Position numbers and translations under genes: made by a program. DNA of 64,000 bases from Odiellus spinosus (Eukaryota; Arthropoda; Arachnida; Opiliones; Phalangiidae), in contig CAWUCO010000001.1 in NCBI GenBank assembly GCA_963920705.1, forward strand, positions 953,982 to 1,017,981, given 5' to 3'. The number at the start of each line of letters is the position of its first letter. Position 1 is the first letter of the stretch. The notes beneath the pieces were generated by a model. The model worked only from the letters and a program-made list of their open reading frames with translations, had not been told where the DNA came from and ran no database searches. Of this stretch, positions 12,229 through 24,403 are shown piece by piece.

Positions 12229-12338
12229 AGGCGGATGCCCACAGACACGTTTTCGCGCGTTTCACGCTGGCGCGCCCATTGAAGCCTATGGGCGCGTGAG
12301 CGTGAAACGCGCGAAAATGTATCTGTGTGCATCCGGCT
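12229..12338. mobile_element. 110-bp Harbinger-type MITE with TTA duplication
   Basis: It begins AGGCGGATGCCCACAGAC and ends GTGTGCATCCGGCT. TTA flanks each side (12226-12228, 12339-12341), and the whole element folds into one long GC-rich hairpin. Its ends match those of the complete Harbinger element at 16097-20256, which is therefore a plausible source of the transposase that moved it. Confidence 0.85.
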
Positions 12339-12674
12339 TTAAACAGCCAAAGGCGAGCATTAGCGCGTGAAAATATTTCCTATTCCTGACTTTTTTGGCC
12401 GCGTGTCTTGGGTAGGTTGTGGATCTAGTTCATATTTAATCCATCTATGTTATCTACAGAGCCCGGCAAGTTGGCGCGGCGATAGTTTCCACTCCCGACT
12501 TGCGAATATTACATGTTAACTGGGCTCATAAATTAATGATTGACGTATTAATTAAGTAATTAGTAATTAGATTAGTGATTGGCGCGCCAATTATTAATCC
12601 ATGCTGGGTCATATTAAAAAAAAAATCGCCGCAAATATGACTGAAATCCTTGGCAATCCTTGTTTTGAAATTTG

Positions 12675-12808
12675 CCCCTTTAAAATGCTCTTCCCTTAAG
12701 CGCACAGTCTAGGTTTGACTGTACAACTTGTTTTGTACAACGTCGTCTGCTAAGCCAGAAAAGAAGGCGACTTTAAAGGGGATTTAAAAAAGGATAGTCC
12801 TTTTAAGC
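12675..12808. repeat. Diverged copy of the TTAA-flanked element at 8456
   Basis: It shares CCCCTTTAAAATGCTCTTCC, the TGTACAA palindrome region, GTCGTCTGCTAAGCCAGAAA and GACTTTAAAGGGGATTTAAA with the first copy, and ends in ATAGTCCTTTTAA. The left terminal repeat is not recognisable. Confidence 0.7.
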
Positions 12809-12809
12809 C

Positions 12810-14608
12810 CCGGCCAGATATGACCACTTTACATATAAGCATTCCCGATATCCCTTCTATTGTCTACTATGGTGGCCTATCTACTGTTATAATTAGCTAT
12901 TAATTAGTGATTTTATTACTGAATTCCCTTTTGGGAAAGGCAATTCGTTTTGCTTATTGTTAAAATTATTCTTTATTCTTTTTATATTACTGGCTTCTAG
13001 AAGCCTAGGCTTACCTTTCTATTCGCCATGAGGATCCACTTCGTTTTCCTTTCGTTTCTATGTTTTCTCTATTAAATAATTGTTCCCAATTTATTTTTAT
13101 GCTTTTAATCCTTTTATTTAATTATTTATTTTACTACCAAACTGTCACTGATTATAAACCTAATTATATCTAACTCGACAGTAGAAGAGTCTGAGAGGAA
13201 CTGCCTCTGTCAGAAAACGAAACGAAATTATATTTTCTCTTCTTTTTATGAAGGAGGGGAAGTGCAAGGGGGCGCCACCAGTTCTACTAAGCCCGAAAAT
13301 TGTTTTGGCGGGCTTTTCGAACTGCTGGCCCCCCGTTGCATAATGAATGCTGCGAATAAGCAAAGACGTACCTTTATTCGACGTACACCTTTAGAATGGT
13401 TTCTACTCTGGACCGCAAGCTACGGAAAATCACGTTACAACTCGCCTTCAAAGATCAATCTTTTAAAAGTTGCTCTTCAGATAAACAGGAATACAATGAT
13501 GGCATTGTTGTATATATCCGGTATTATCATGTTAAGATGAAGGCTTAACTTACTTGGCTCAGTTTGACTCCGTTGTTTGTTAAGAAGCTTCTTCTCTTCT
13601 ATTTGGGAAACTTTAGCTAACCCTGCGATTCTGTGATTCCCTTTTTTCTAAATGTTTATTTATCATTTCACCCTAATACTTCGTCGCCCTTAAATGTAAA
13701 ACCGAATAACCTCGAAAATCCCAGCAGACATCTCTAAGGAGGAGTAAGGAGGGAAGAAAACAATACTAAAAGAAAAAACCACGATAGGTAGAATTCGACC
13801 ATAGTAGGAGGAAGTAGTAGCTAACACCAGATTCGAATGGTTTATTTTACTCGTATTTGTTTTCAAGTCTTCATATTTATAAAGCAGATTTTGGTCAAGA
13901 TATTTAGTTAGCAATAATAATAATTAATGGTTTTAGGGAGATTATGGAGGATGTCAAATCAAAACTAGGCATTGACATAATATTTTCGGTAAATTTAATT
14001 ACGTAGATGATTTTTGCAACTGCTGTCAATGGTGCTCGCCGTTGTATCATCCTTAGATGAAGCATTAGTGTTAATTTTATTTTTAATAATTATAGTTGTC
14101 ATGCTGAATTTGTTTTGTTACTGTAGGTTTCAAATAAAGATAATACTGCAGAGACAGTTGTTGAGCCGCATTTAAGCTCGGTTAATTTAAGAAGTAACTA
14201 TTAATGGATCAAGTTGTGAGCGAAATAGATTCCGACGTATAATTTATTTATTTATTGCTCACTATTTAATAATATCTGCGACACGAAATAATATATGTAT
14301 ATGAAATTCTATAATAATAATGGTTAGGTGAAGTTAAGTATTTTAACTAGTTTCTCCGCTTAAGCGGTTTCTTATTAAAAATATTATGTTCTAATTTTAA
14401 ATCTAAATTAATCACAAAGCTGTTTTTAATGATGTAAATCATTTACTTTAAAATCCAGAATTTACAAAGGTATATATTAATCAAAACAAAATAATTTCAT
14501 TTTGTTGTATATACTATTTACTTTATCAGGAGCCATTATCTCCTTCAGCTTTAAATGTTGCGGTGGTTTTCAGATAAAATATTTAAGAAAAAGTGTAATT
14601 AAACTTGT

Positions 14609-14646
<38 letters not shown>

Positions 14647-16093
14647 GTGTTTCAAATTCAGGTTGCCGTGAACCTTCGGCCTTCATATTTCTTTATATCG
14701 CCTAAACTTTCATTAAAATCTCTATTTCCGTCAACTTTGTGCTTCGTCTCATGGCCCCCTCTTAGTATTACTCCTCTCTTAGGGATCCACAGCCTACAGC
14801 TTTGTATTTCCATAGAGGCAAGCGTGTGATAGGCTAGCCCGAGAGCTCCGAGTTAGCCTTGGCAATAGGGATACAAGTAATGTTTTAACTGCCGCTAGGT
14901 TCCCCGCGTGCCACTGCCAGTGAAGTGTAGGCTGCTCAAGAGTTTGTTCGTAACAAAATAACATTTTCGTGGGCGACGTCATATATATTTGCATTTCAAT
15001 TCAAAATTCGAGCCAAAAATATAGCGTACTATAATTTTCTAGAAAAATCGATAATTTTTGGAACCAGGTACTATAATTTTAGACTTTTGATCTGGCAACG
15101 CTGATTACCCTTATCAATCATATTACTTAACAGATTGATAAAGGTTTAACGAGGCCTAAAGCTCTTTGCAATTATATATTTTATTTTTCCATGAGTCTCT
15201 TCTCCTGCAATTTTTACGTGGAGTGATGACGAAGCAAAAATAACGGGAAATCAAGGCTATAGACTTTAGTCTCTGGTTTTCATTGTTATATTGTTAAAAA
15301 AATTGCTTGAAACTGTAAACTTACAGAAGGAGCGTATGAAGGGACAGCGAGAGTAGTTTTGAAAGTAAGCCCTTGGCCATTTTTAATTGGACAAGAAATC
15401 CCACTTCCGCTACAGCCATCAGCACCATCTTCCATTCCGGGGAAAGAAGCCTCAATTCCAAACACTCTAGCCGAAATGCTGTAGCGCTTTTGCTACTACT
15501 AACGGCCTAACTAAGCCAAGCGTTGACATTAGCTACTACAACTACTACGATTAAACGAAAATTAAGGATGAATAATAATTAGGGACAAGTTATTGCCATA
15601 CCAAGAGTCACATTTTAATATTAAACAAACTAAACAAAATATACGTCACTATTGACGTTATACGATTAACAAAACTACTAATCATTGATAATAATAATTA
15701 TCGATACTACTATAATTAATCGATACTAATATAATTAATCGATACTACTAAATGACATAACTAATGAAAAACACTACTACTAAATTACACTACCCCCAAA
15801 ATAATAACATGCGGCGCGTAATACTCGACCAATGCCAGATTAAATTAAATAACTACTATCTACAATATACTATATAAGCGCGTTTCAATGTACTCATCAC
15901 TTTGTTGTTGGTCTCGAGACTTGGAAGATGAAGAACGTAGAATTTAGGAAGGTGTCAATAGTGTTGAAGGAGAGAAGATTAAGGCTGAGACGATGCGTGA
16001 GGCTTCTACGAAATACGTCGGCTATAGACGTGGCGATGACGATCGGCCAAAAGTCCGGGACGGAGACTTCAGTAACCCCTGATTACATCTCGG
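12810..16093. other. Long non-coding stretch
   Basis: No convincing gene. It holds a 31-base T run at 14612-14642 (possibly a reversed retroposon tail), short AATCGATACTA-type repeats at 15700-15755 and a TATA-like TATATAAGCGCG at 15871 followed by a short unrecognised frame. The last 200 bp form the left flank of the Harbinger insertion. Confidence 0.4.
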
Positions 16094-16251
16094 TAAAGGC
16101 GGATGCACACAGACATCGCTCGAAATTTCACTTTCGCGCGAAACGCGTGAGCGCGTAGAAATTTCGCGCGTTCCACGCGAAAACCATACATATAGAATTT
16201 TTTGCCGCGTGACAGTCGCGTAAAAAACGATATTGTAGCAGACAGACGAAA

Positions 16252-17783
16252 ATGAGCGATTTCAAACAGCAGTTACTGCTTTTACGTAGGAGAAAAGTTT
16301 TAATTTCGCTCCTAATTTCAATTAAAAAGAAGAATAAACGGTCCATTTGGGTAAGGGAATTATTTCTCAAGCGACAACAGCAAGGAGATTTTCACAATTT
16401 GTTAGCGGATTTGAAAATTTCCGATCATAGAGGTAGGTTATGCCAAGGCCTAAATTGCCGTTGATCTGTATTATGGACGTAAAATTAACTGAGATTTCTA
16501 TAATAACAATAAGGATATTTCAATTACCTTCGGATGACTCCAGATGTATTTGAAGTTCTCTTACAAATGGTTGGCCAAAGTTTGGAAAAAACAGCGACAA
16601 ATTCAAGAGAGCCTATTTCACCTGCAGAAAGGCTTGCCTGTACTTTAAGGTAATTTAAAAACCGCGGGCTTCAAATGCGTGCAAACTTTACGTGCTGTCG
16701 ATTTTATACCGCTAAATTCAAACTTTCTTCATGCCTATATGGTAATACATTAATAAAACATTTTTTAGATATTTGGCTTCTGGAGATGGTATGATTAGCA
16801 TCAGCTACAGCTTCCGAATAGGTCATTCGACAGTCTCAAAAATTATTCAAGAAACTTGTCAAGTCATTTGGGACATTTTACGCTCGATTTATCTACCCGT
16901 TCCAAACGAAATAGAATGGGGCGCTATCGCGAATGACTTTTGGGATTTTTGGGACTTTCCAAATTGCGTAGGAGCTATAGATGGAAAGCACTGCGTTATG
17001 CAATGCCCAGAGAAAGGGGGCTCTCTGTATTACAATTACAAAGGGTCGCACAGTCTTGTTCTGATGGCGGTATGCGATGCTAAATATTGTTTCACATTAG
17101 TAGATATTGGTGACTCTGGTCATCATAGTGATGGTGGAGTTTTCTCCCAATGCGCTTTCGGAAAAGCCATGGAAAATGGAGAACTAAGGCTTCCACCTCC
17201 CAAGGCTCTGCCTGGAACCAGAGGGCTAAATATCCCTCATGTATTTGTGGGAGACGAAGCTTTCCCTTGTAAAACATATTTAATGCGACCCTACTCAGGC
17301 CGCGAATTAAACAATGTAAATGACGATCCGGAACTACGACTTAAGAGACAAATTTATAATTATCGTCAATCAAGAGCCAGAAGAATCATAGAAAATGCTT
17401 TCGGCATATTGACATCTCGTTGGAGGATTTACCGAAGACCAATTATAGCGAAAGTGGAAACTGTTGAGAGAATTGTACAAGCCACTTGCGCGTTGCACAA
17501 TTTCCTAAAAGTAACGGATGATACGTCAAAAAGCCCTGACAAACGCTATTGCCCTCCTTCCTACGTAGATCATGTTAATGAAACAGGAATTGTACAACAG
17601 GGAGAGTGGAGAAAAGAGGGACCCAGTTTGGGGTTACGAAATGTATCAACGTTCCATTCCAATAGAAGTTCTGAAAACGCAAAAGATATACAACACGAGT
17701 TTGTTAAATTCTTCAACAGCCCACAAGGAGAGGTACCGTGGCAATTGGAAATTGTTTTGAATGGAACCAGACCAAACAACTAA
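16252..17783 (+). CDS. Harbinger (HARBI1-like) DDE transposase, three exons
   Basis: Exons 16252-16432, 16514-16649 and 16769-17783 join at GT/AG boundaries without breaking frame (1332 bp, 443 codons plus stop). The junctions read DHRG-YFNYLRMTPDVFEVLL and LACTLR-YLASGDGMISIS, exactly the order seen in HARBI1 relatives. Catalytic residues are visible: Asp in NCVGAIDGKHC, Asp in HVFVGDEAF, Glu in RRIIENAFGILTSRWRIY. The N-terminus is basic and short. The family acts in the nucleus as a heteromer with its Myb/MADF partner, which is encoded on the opposite strand of this same element. Start chosen: first ATG in the frame that splices into exon 2. Confidence 0.92.
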
Positions 17784-18804
17784 AAATATGATCAAAATAC
17801 TTTAATCTCAACAAAAAAAGACATTTAAAGGGAGGAGATAAAGAACTTACAAGTGGTACATAACTATATAAAGTCCATTAAGGTAGTGAAAAGATTTACA
17901 CAAGGAACGAAGAAAAATTTACGTAACTTAAACGTGTATTTAATATTTAAACAAGATATATTTAAACTATATTAGTTAATATTAAAACGACATTTATGTA
18001 TCTAAACAATGTTTTATGAAATATTTAAAATTGCTATAGTAACGAGTATACATATACAGGGTGACAAACAGTGAGGGGTGACTTCATGCGAGGTTATCAC
18101 AGGTACATTCCTATATGAAGCAAATAGCCTTCTGGTCCGGTTCCTTAAATTTAAGGTCATTCAAGTTTATCAACTATTATCCAAACTTGCTATAATTGCC
18201 TGTTTAATTAACAACCATCTCGATTTATTAATGTTTCCGTGGATTATCAATATAGGTAGCTTATCAAAGCCGTACTTCTTTATGCGTCCTAATTTTGTAA
18301 CTGAAAATAAGTAATGTTCAATGGCAGGACCATTCGACGGGCACTTGTACTTTCAGGAACCAGACCAGATGTTTACAAGGTTTGTTTTTACCTAGGGTTC
18401 CATCCTCCTGACATATGTATTCAATTAAAATTAAGAAAATGTGTTTTTTCTTAAACAACGAACAAAACATTTCATGGTCTTCTTAAAAAGTATTTAAGGC
18501 ATTAATATGTGTTTCAACTTTCCATATACACTGTAGCAAGGTATTTTAAAATGGGCCATCTGTTCTAAAAAGTATATTATGAAGTTTTCTTCCATCGTGC
18601 AACTTGGTAGGATTTAGCGGCTGACTGGAAATATAAATAGCAAAAGAGCTCAATCTGATCAATGGTGGCTAGAAAACTTGGAAGTCTTCTGCAGAAACGA
18701 CAACTTTGATAAGAAGGGGTTAGTTCATGATCACATGAACCCTTTATTTCCCATTGGAAGTATGCTTGGCATTAAAAATGAAAATTCGTATTTAAACAAG
18801 GATT
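17784..18804. other. Intergenic region of the Harbinger element
   Basis: Separates the convergent 3' ends of the transposase and the MADF-BESS genes. It is AT-rich with no recognised gene, and presumably supplies both 3' untranslated regions. Confidence 0.5.
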
Positions 18805-19985
18805 CTAGTGGTTTTCATCAGTCATAAAGTTCACTTCCATTAAAATTTGTTGAATTTTAACTTTGGCCAAGGAACTTTTATAAGCTGAGAAGCTTTTTAG
18901 TTCTTCTGCAACTTGTTGACCAAAGTAATCATCTTTATCCAATGCCTTACTGGACTGACAAGCATTGATGATTAGATCGTCAGTGCTTTTCAACATATTT
19001 AACAAATGTTTCGAATCATCATCAGCCTTTTTTCTTTTCTTTCCCACTCTCGATTCTTGCACATGTTGTGGCAATTTGCTCTTACGAGAGGCAAAGCTTG
19101 AAACACTACAATTTTCGCTTTTCAAAGGTACCACACTTTCCTCATCCTCAAAATGTTTGGAACTTGAGTCACTAATTTCCTTTTCAAGTATCTTATCTTG
19201 CATTTGATCATTAATTAGACTAGAGTCTTCATCGTTGCTCTCTGTTAAATCTAAGACATCTCCATTTGCCAATGTTTCCAGAATATTCTCAGCAAGTTGA
19301 TTATCCAATAATTCTTCTTCTGATGATTTTTTATTTGATTCTTCGCGAAAAAACTGCTCTCCCAAGAGATTGTCATCATTGTTATCGGCTTTATACGATT
19401 CAGGTCTATCATTCTCCTTGCCATTATTTCCAAAGTTTGAAGATGACCTGAAATAAACCAAAATGTGTGGCATTGAGATTTTAATTGTGTATGTGGGATT
19501 ACTAGATTTTAGTAAAGTGTAATTAATATTAATTATATAACGGAAATATCTTACTGTCTATGTTGCACATGATCTGTTAAAAACAAAAGCATTTGAAACA
19601 GTGGCCAAACTGAAAGGGCGGCACTTCCACTTGGCCTTTTTCGCTCCTTTACAAACTTATCTCGGATAGCTTTCCATCTTTTTTGTACCGCTTGAACTGA
19701 AAATGAACAGAATTTATAATTCGAAACCTAGGTAATAAACCATATACAAATTAAAGTTTAAAATAAGATGATCAAATTGTTTCTGGAATTTCATCTCTAC
19801 ATAAACTTGTTAAGCCTTAGGTTTATTAGAATATTCGTAATTCACTCACCATCGGAATCCATCGATAAAGCGATGGAACGCCATGAATTTTGAACAACCT
19901 CTCGTTTCCGGTGATTCTGATGTTTAAAATTGTATATATGTTCATATTTTTTCACTTCCTCGATTAGTTTAGCATCAAAATCCAT
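18805..19985 (-). CDS. MADF-BESS protein of the Harbinger element, three exons
   Basis: Exons on the - strand are 19985-19850, 19696-19555 and 19447-18805 (921 bp, 306 codons plus stop). Introns begin GTGAGT and GTAAGA and end CAG. The N-terminus is a MADF (Myb/SANT-like) domain: MDFDAKLIEEVKKYEHIYNF, then SWRSIALSMDSD, then RWKAIRDKFVKERKR. A Ser/Asp/Glu-rich linker follows. The C-terminus has a BESS-like motif (DDYFGQQVAEELKSF, then KIQQILMEVNF) for protein-protein contact. In Harbinger elements this protein binds the subterminal DNA and brings the transposase to the nucleus and ends. It is convergent with the transposase, about 1 kb apart. Confidence 0.88.
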
Positions 19986-20259
19986 TTTACTACACCAGTA
20001 CACACGTCTCTACGAACTTAGCTACTAATTATTATGGCAGACGACGATTGTTTAAAAGGAAAAATCACGGCTGTGCTGCCGTCTGTCGCGTAAAATTTCG
20101 CGCGGGAACTTACGAAAATAGGAGTCTCGCCCAATTTCGCAAGTCGTCGCGCGAACGCGTATAAATTTCCGCGCGACGTCGCTGCCTCGATCTGCGCATG
20201 CGCACGCGCGAAATTTTCGCGCGAAATGCAGTTTCGACGTCTGTGGGCATCCGCCTTAA

Positions 20260-20816
20260 TAGTTGCGGCCAGCGCGGAGACTATTTCCCAAAGTGGCTTC
20301 CAGGGGATGAAGGATCATCTCGTCCCCTTATGGCTTCGTTCGTCTGCTTACAAGTGGTTCCAGGTTAAGAGCTGGATCCGGAATTAATTATTTACAATGG
20401 TGTGTCCGAGTTTTTAAACCCTTCGGTCACGTGGCTTCCAACATCGGTCTTGGCTTCGAACACCAATCAGAAACCGATGCGTCGGGTTTTCAATATTTCG
20501 ACTCGCCTTGGTGAAAAACCGATGACGTTGGGGTTTTCTTATTTTAGCCCTTCTTCATTCAAGTTTAGGCGGACGCGCACTTTCACACGGCGGCGTAATT
20601 ACTATACTATCTATTCAAGCTACTATATATTTTGGCATTTGGTCAGTAAGCTCTGGCAATGGTTAGAGTCATGCGGAACATGCATACTATGATATAATGT
20701 ACCCATACAAAAACAGGAAATAAAGCGAATAGGTTTAACCTTACAAAACAAAATACATCTATGACATTTGATAAATTCATGAATGCCCCTAAGAGGGGGA
20801 AATACGATTGCCGGTA
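20260..20816. other. Non-coding flank of the Harbinger insertion
   Basis: No gene recognised. The sequence joins the left flank across a single TAA to give the pre-insertion site. It may be older retroelement sequence, since a gypsy remnant starts nearby. Confidence 0.35.
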
Positions 20817-21008
20817 TGGCTTGGGTTTTTTGTAAAAGAAAAAGAGAGGGTCACGAGCGGCGAGTTCGTCTTTGTTCGGACCGCTTGGAAAGGGATGGGG
20901 ATTACTATTGGCAACGCTATTCAACTGGCCGCTTTTAAGGATCTAGGTAAAAACCCCTGGACGCCCATTACTACAAAAAGGGATAGTTAAGATTTTCTAT
21001 AGGCTATA
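20817..21008. repeat. Direct repeat, copy A, next to the gypsy remnant
   Basis: About 187 bp beginning CTTGGGTTTTTTGTAAAAG and ending GATTTTCTATAGGCT, repeated at 21634-21822 with about four substitutions. It lies just 3' of the retroelement coding end (- strand). It could be part of an LTR or 3' untranslated region. Confidence 0.75.
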
Positions 21009-21029
21009 GAGTCCTTTAACGCCGTAAAT

Positions 21030-21636
21030 TTATTTGCGAGAACGCAAATTCATGTGGAAACTATTGTCGGCTGGAGGACGAACAATATTGGGTTTCGCTT
21101 TTGGTTTGGATATTTGGGGCTCCTCATTAACTTGGTCACGCTCGGTATAGAGCTTAAGTTCCCTTAAGTTAAATGTCCCCTTCAACTCCTGGCTATTATT
21201 CTTTGGGCGTAGTTTGTATGTGTAGGGAGACATTTTTTATGCTATTACGAAGGGACCTTCCCATGTTGGTGCTAGCTTCGCGGAAAACCTGTCACCTGCC
21301 GACGATTGGAAGTGGGTTTTTTTCAAAACTATATCTCCCTCTATAAATTCAAACTCTCGCTTCTTTTTATCATAAATGGCCGCTTTCTTTTTCTGGGATT
21401 CTACTAAATTTCCCTGGGCCTTCTTTATGGCGCTACTAATTAATTTCGCTCTGCTAAGCGGGCCTATCTGCTCGCAGGCGTTTGATAATTGGTTATTGTT
21501 CACGTTCATTATGGGCGCTTCTCGAATATCTCTACCAAAATTTAAAAATGCGGGTGAAAACCCTGTGGACTCGTTTTTAGAACTGCGCAACGCCATAACG
21601 AACTGCTGTAAACCTTCATCCCAATATTGGTGACTC
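21030..21636 (-). pseudogene. Ty3/gypsy Pol remnant: C-terminal integrase region
   Basis: The - strand reads QYWDEGLQQFVMALRSSKNE, then STGFSPAFLNFGRD, the conserved region after the integrase core of gypsy-type Pol. A basic segment follows (AIYDKKKREFEF, then GDIVLKKTHFQSS, then LAPTWEGPFVIA). A TAA at 21239-21237 interrupts, and the same frame then resumes (MSPYTYKLRPKNNSQELKG) to a stop at 21030. No protease, reverse transcriptase or RNase H is present. The upstream end is cut abruptly by direct-repeat copy B. A dead fragment. Confidence 0.75.
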
Positions 21637-21822
21637 TCTTGGGTTTTTTGTAAAAGAAAAAGAGAGGGTCCCGAGCGGCGAGTTCGTCTTTGTTCGGACC
21701 GCTTGGAAAGGGATGGGAATTACTATTGGCAACGCTATTCAACTGGCCGCTTTTAAGGAACTAGGTAAAAACCCCTGGACGCCCATTACTACAAAAAGGG
21801 ATGGTTAAGATTTTCTATAGGC
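21634..21822. repeat. Direct repeat, copy B
   Basis: About 98% identical to 20817-21008 and in the same orientation, 817 bp away. It truncates the integrase frame at 21636, as expected if an internal deletion joined one long terminal repeat, or a duplicated end, to the 3' part of pol. Confidence 0.75.
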
Positions 21823-22298
21823 TTAACAAAAATAGGCGACCTCGAGTCTACAAATAGATCTTGGGTTTTTAGCAGAAGCAATTATATATAAAATATAATT
21901 TAAATAATATCGTAACGAAAAAGTTCGTTACAATGCTTAGTTTAAGATTTGACGTATCTTGATCTGAAAATAGCAAATGTTTGTGATTTCACGTGTACGT
22001 GTAAGTGCTTGTTTCCGAGTTATTTGAAAGAAAATCAATCTCAATTTCGGTTGTTTGACCCTTCACGAAAGAGCAGGGCTCTGTTGAGCACGGATTGCCT
22101 CGCACTTCTGTTACGGTACCACCTGAAAACCACATTTTGTTTTTTTTAATATTAAAGAACAGGATTCAGTGGTGTCTTCCACTTTCTATATACTCTTGTT
22201 GAAGCCAGAGTTGGCTATTTTCTATTATGGGTAGTAAATTAATGAGTTGTTACATTCACTTTAGAAAATTGTTGTCTGACCGCCTTGCCAATTTTAAT

Positions 22299-22574
22299 AT
22301 CAGCGTAATTTTAACGAAGTTGAAATATTCAAGTTTTTAAAAATTGTAAACGAACTGCTACCTTATGGAGAAAAAAGGGTTTAGATTAAACTATAATAAA
22401 ACAATGGAAGCTTTCCAGTCGTAACCTTTCATATGTTAAAGCTTATCTTACAATAAATTTATTAATCGTTCCAGTGAAAAAGTCATTAGCCCCTTTGATT
22501 TATTTTAAAACTTTCCCACTAATATTTATTTGTCATTGATCTAAATTGGGTCCTGCTTGTTTAAATTCCCTTCT
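22299..22574. repeat. 276-bp dispersed repeat, copy 1
   Basis: Identical by eye to 24404-24679. It begins ATCAGCGTAATTTTAACG and ends TTTAAATTCCCTTCT. No flanking duplication is obvious here. Confidence 0.85.
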
Positions 22575-23562
22575 ATACCAACCGGTTTCCTTGCACACAA
22601 TCTTTGTCGTATTATATATCAAAATCTATTTCGACATAATCGTATTTAAAACTTAAAGATAACGTTTTTAAACGCGTCATATTATTACAACTGGGTAGAG
22701 TGCAGTCTTACTAGTTTTTAGTTTTCTCCTACGAGCGACAAGAATCATCTCAATTCACGCGTCTCGCACTTAATAATGTTTCTACTTCTATTCATTTAAT
22801 GGTATTAAATAATATAATTTGCCACAGTCACTCTGTTATGTAAAACGTGATATATGGTATTCCTAGTAATGGCGTCTGCAAGCTGGCAAAACCAGGAATT
22901 ACCCTAAGCAGCGCGAGTTTACTGATATAACCTAACTAGTCTAATAAACCACGTTATAATTTTGCAATTCTCAGTCTCACTGAAAACTATCCCTTAAATA
23001 TAATTTACTAATTTTGGATTTTGCAAATAGTTAAAACTACTTACCACAGCTAGTAAAAGAAATGGCTTTCTGCGCTGAAGCAATGCCGCATAGTAAAGTG
23101 AAAAAAGGATTTGGTGAATCATTTTCTCAAGTATTTCTCGTCTTTTAAGTAAAGTAACGGAGAAGATAATAAACTGGAATTGAGTCTGCCGTATTTGTAC
23201 GGTTTTCAATTGGAAGAAATTCGCTTTATGGGGAAGGTGATGTATTTTATAACACCTGTTCTAAAGATTGCGTGACTTATTTAAACTTGATCTTCATCCT
23301 CTTGCATTATTCAGTTGAAGGTGGAATGAAGTTTATTCCATCGATTTCTTACCCTTCAAATAGGCAAAATTCATTTTACTTGGTTTCAAATTTAGTTATT
23401 GTAATGGGAATCCAGCAGACCTACTTGGTCCAGCTAGAAAACTAGGGTGCTTTTAAACCCCTTTTAATAGTTCTAATAAAGTCCGTGCCTCTTATTTATC
23501 GTCTTTCCGAATTGTACGTAGGACTATTATTAATGGATATCTAGCTCCATAGATAAAGACGG
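22575..23562. other. Non-coding, nothing recognised
   Basis: AT-rich, with no coding or repeat signal that I can support. Confidence 0.4.
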
Positions 23563-23715
23563 ATAACAAAACCTGGCGTTGAATAATGGCAAAAAGTGGC
23601 AAAATAAGAAACTAAGAAAATCACGCGGTCGTCTGCCACGCACTAAGTAATGTTAGTTCTATTTTTTGCCACTGTTCGACGGTAGAGGACGCTTAAGAAC
23701 GCCAGGTTTTGTTAT
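23563..23715. mobile_element. 153-bp MITE with perfect 18-bp inverted repeats
   Basis: ATAACAAAACCTGGCGTT at 23563-23580 is the exact reverse complement of 23698-23715. The pairing continues imperfectly inside. The interior contains TGGCAAAAAGTGGCAAAA-type repeats. The target duplication and superfamily are not clear. Confidence 0.75.
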
Positions 23716-23762
23716 TTCGCCATAGATCTACTATGGCCTACTTCCTGAATGAGTTGAAGATA

Positions 23763-24180
23763 CACAAGTGTGTTTCGAAAATGGTGGTATAGGATCGAAC
23801 TACAGTGGGCTCTAAATGTCATTTTTAAGGTAAGGTTCCAATTGCGCAGTTCCCTATTGCGAAATTCCCACTCACGCATTTCCTTTTGCGCAATTTTCAT
23901 TTGCGCAGTTTTCCATTTCCGCAGTTTCCATTTGCGCAGTGTTCATTTGAGGTTATGTTAGGTTACCTTAGGTTAGGTTAGTTAATCACTCGAACTAGCC
24001 TGTCCCTCTTGTTATATTATAAGATTAGGTTAGGTTAATTAATCACTCGAACTAGCCTGTCCCTCTTGTGGACTCTGAAATGGCGCCCCGTACGACAAAA
24101 CTTCATAAAACATTTTCGTCCTAAAATGACCCATAGAACCCACTGTAGCTTGGTCCTATCACCATTTTCGAAACACTCTG
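23763..24180. mobile_element. 418-bp mariner-like MITE with TA duplication
   Basis: The ends CACAAGTGTGTTTCGAAAAT and its partner CATTTTCGAAACACTCTG resemble Tc1/mariner ends, and pairing extends over about 60 bp. TA flanks both sides (23761-23762, 24181-24182). The interior holds two short repeat families: a TTTGCGCAGTT series (23838-23948) and a duplicated GTTAATCACTCGAACTAGCC segment between GGTTA-rich runs. Confidence 0.75.
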
Positions 24181-24403
24181 TATAATTACCTTTACAATAG
24201 TTTTAGGATAAGTTGGCGATTCTCGCTAGAAATTAAATTGTTTTCGAACTTCATTCTGCCATTAATATTGATTTCCCTAAAGAGCGGCGCCAAAAAAATA
24301 GATTAAGGTCTGAAAGATTAAAAGATTATCTCTCTGGAGGTAAAAACAAAATTGTTACTATGTCATAAAGAGATGGAGATAAGAGGCATCTAGTGGTACT
24401 AAG

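Larger units (their letters stand above)
16097..20256 (+). mobile_element. Complete autonomous PIF/Harbinger transposon
   Basis: A 4160-bp element bounded by AGGCGGATGCACACAGAC and GTCTGTGGGCATCCGCCT, with TAA on both sides (16094-16096, 20257-20259), the 3-bp duplication expected for PIF/Harbinger. Subterminal regions are rich in TTTCGCGCG motifs in both orientations. Inside are the two genes this superfamily needs: a DDE transposase on + and a MADF-BESS (Myb/SANT-like class) DNA-binding protein on -, arranged convergently. Both open frames survive splicing and the ends are intact, so it looks recent and possibly active. Confidence 0.93.

Noticed and set aside
14502..14829. Frames across the T31 run
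   Set aside because: Poly-Phe from a homopolymer, with no conserved sequence on either side.
15871..16158. TATA-like box followed by a 76-residue frame, as a gene
   Set aside because: No homology or splice support, and the frame runs into the Harbinger end.
23949..24040. GGTTA-rich runs as an interstitial telomere
   Set aside because: Only a few imperfect repeats, and the two runs belong to a short duplicated segment inside a MITE. They are useful only as a weak hint of arthropod origin.
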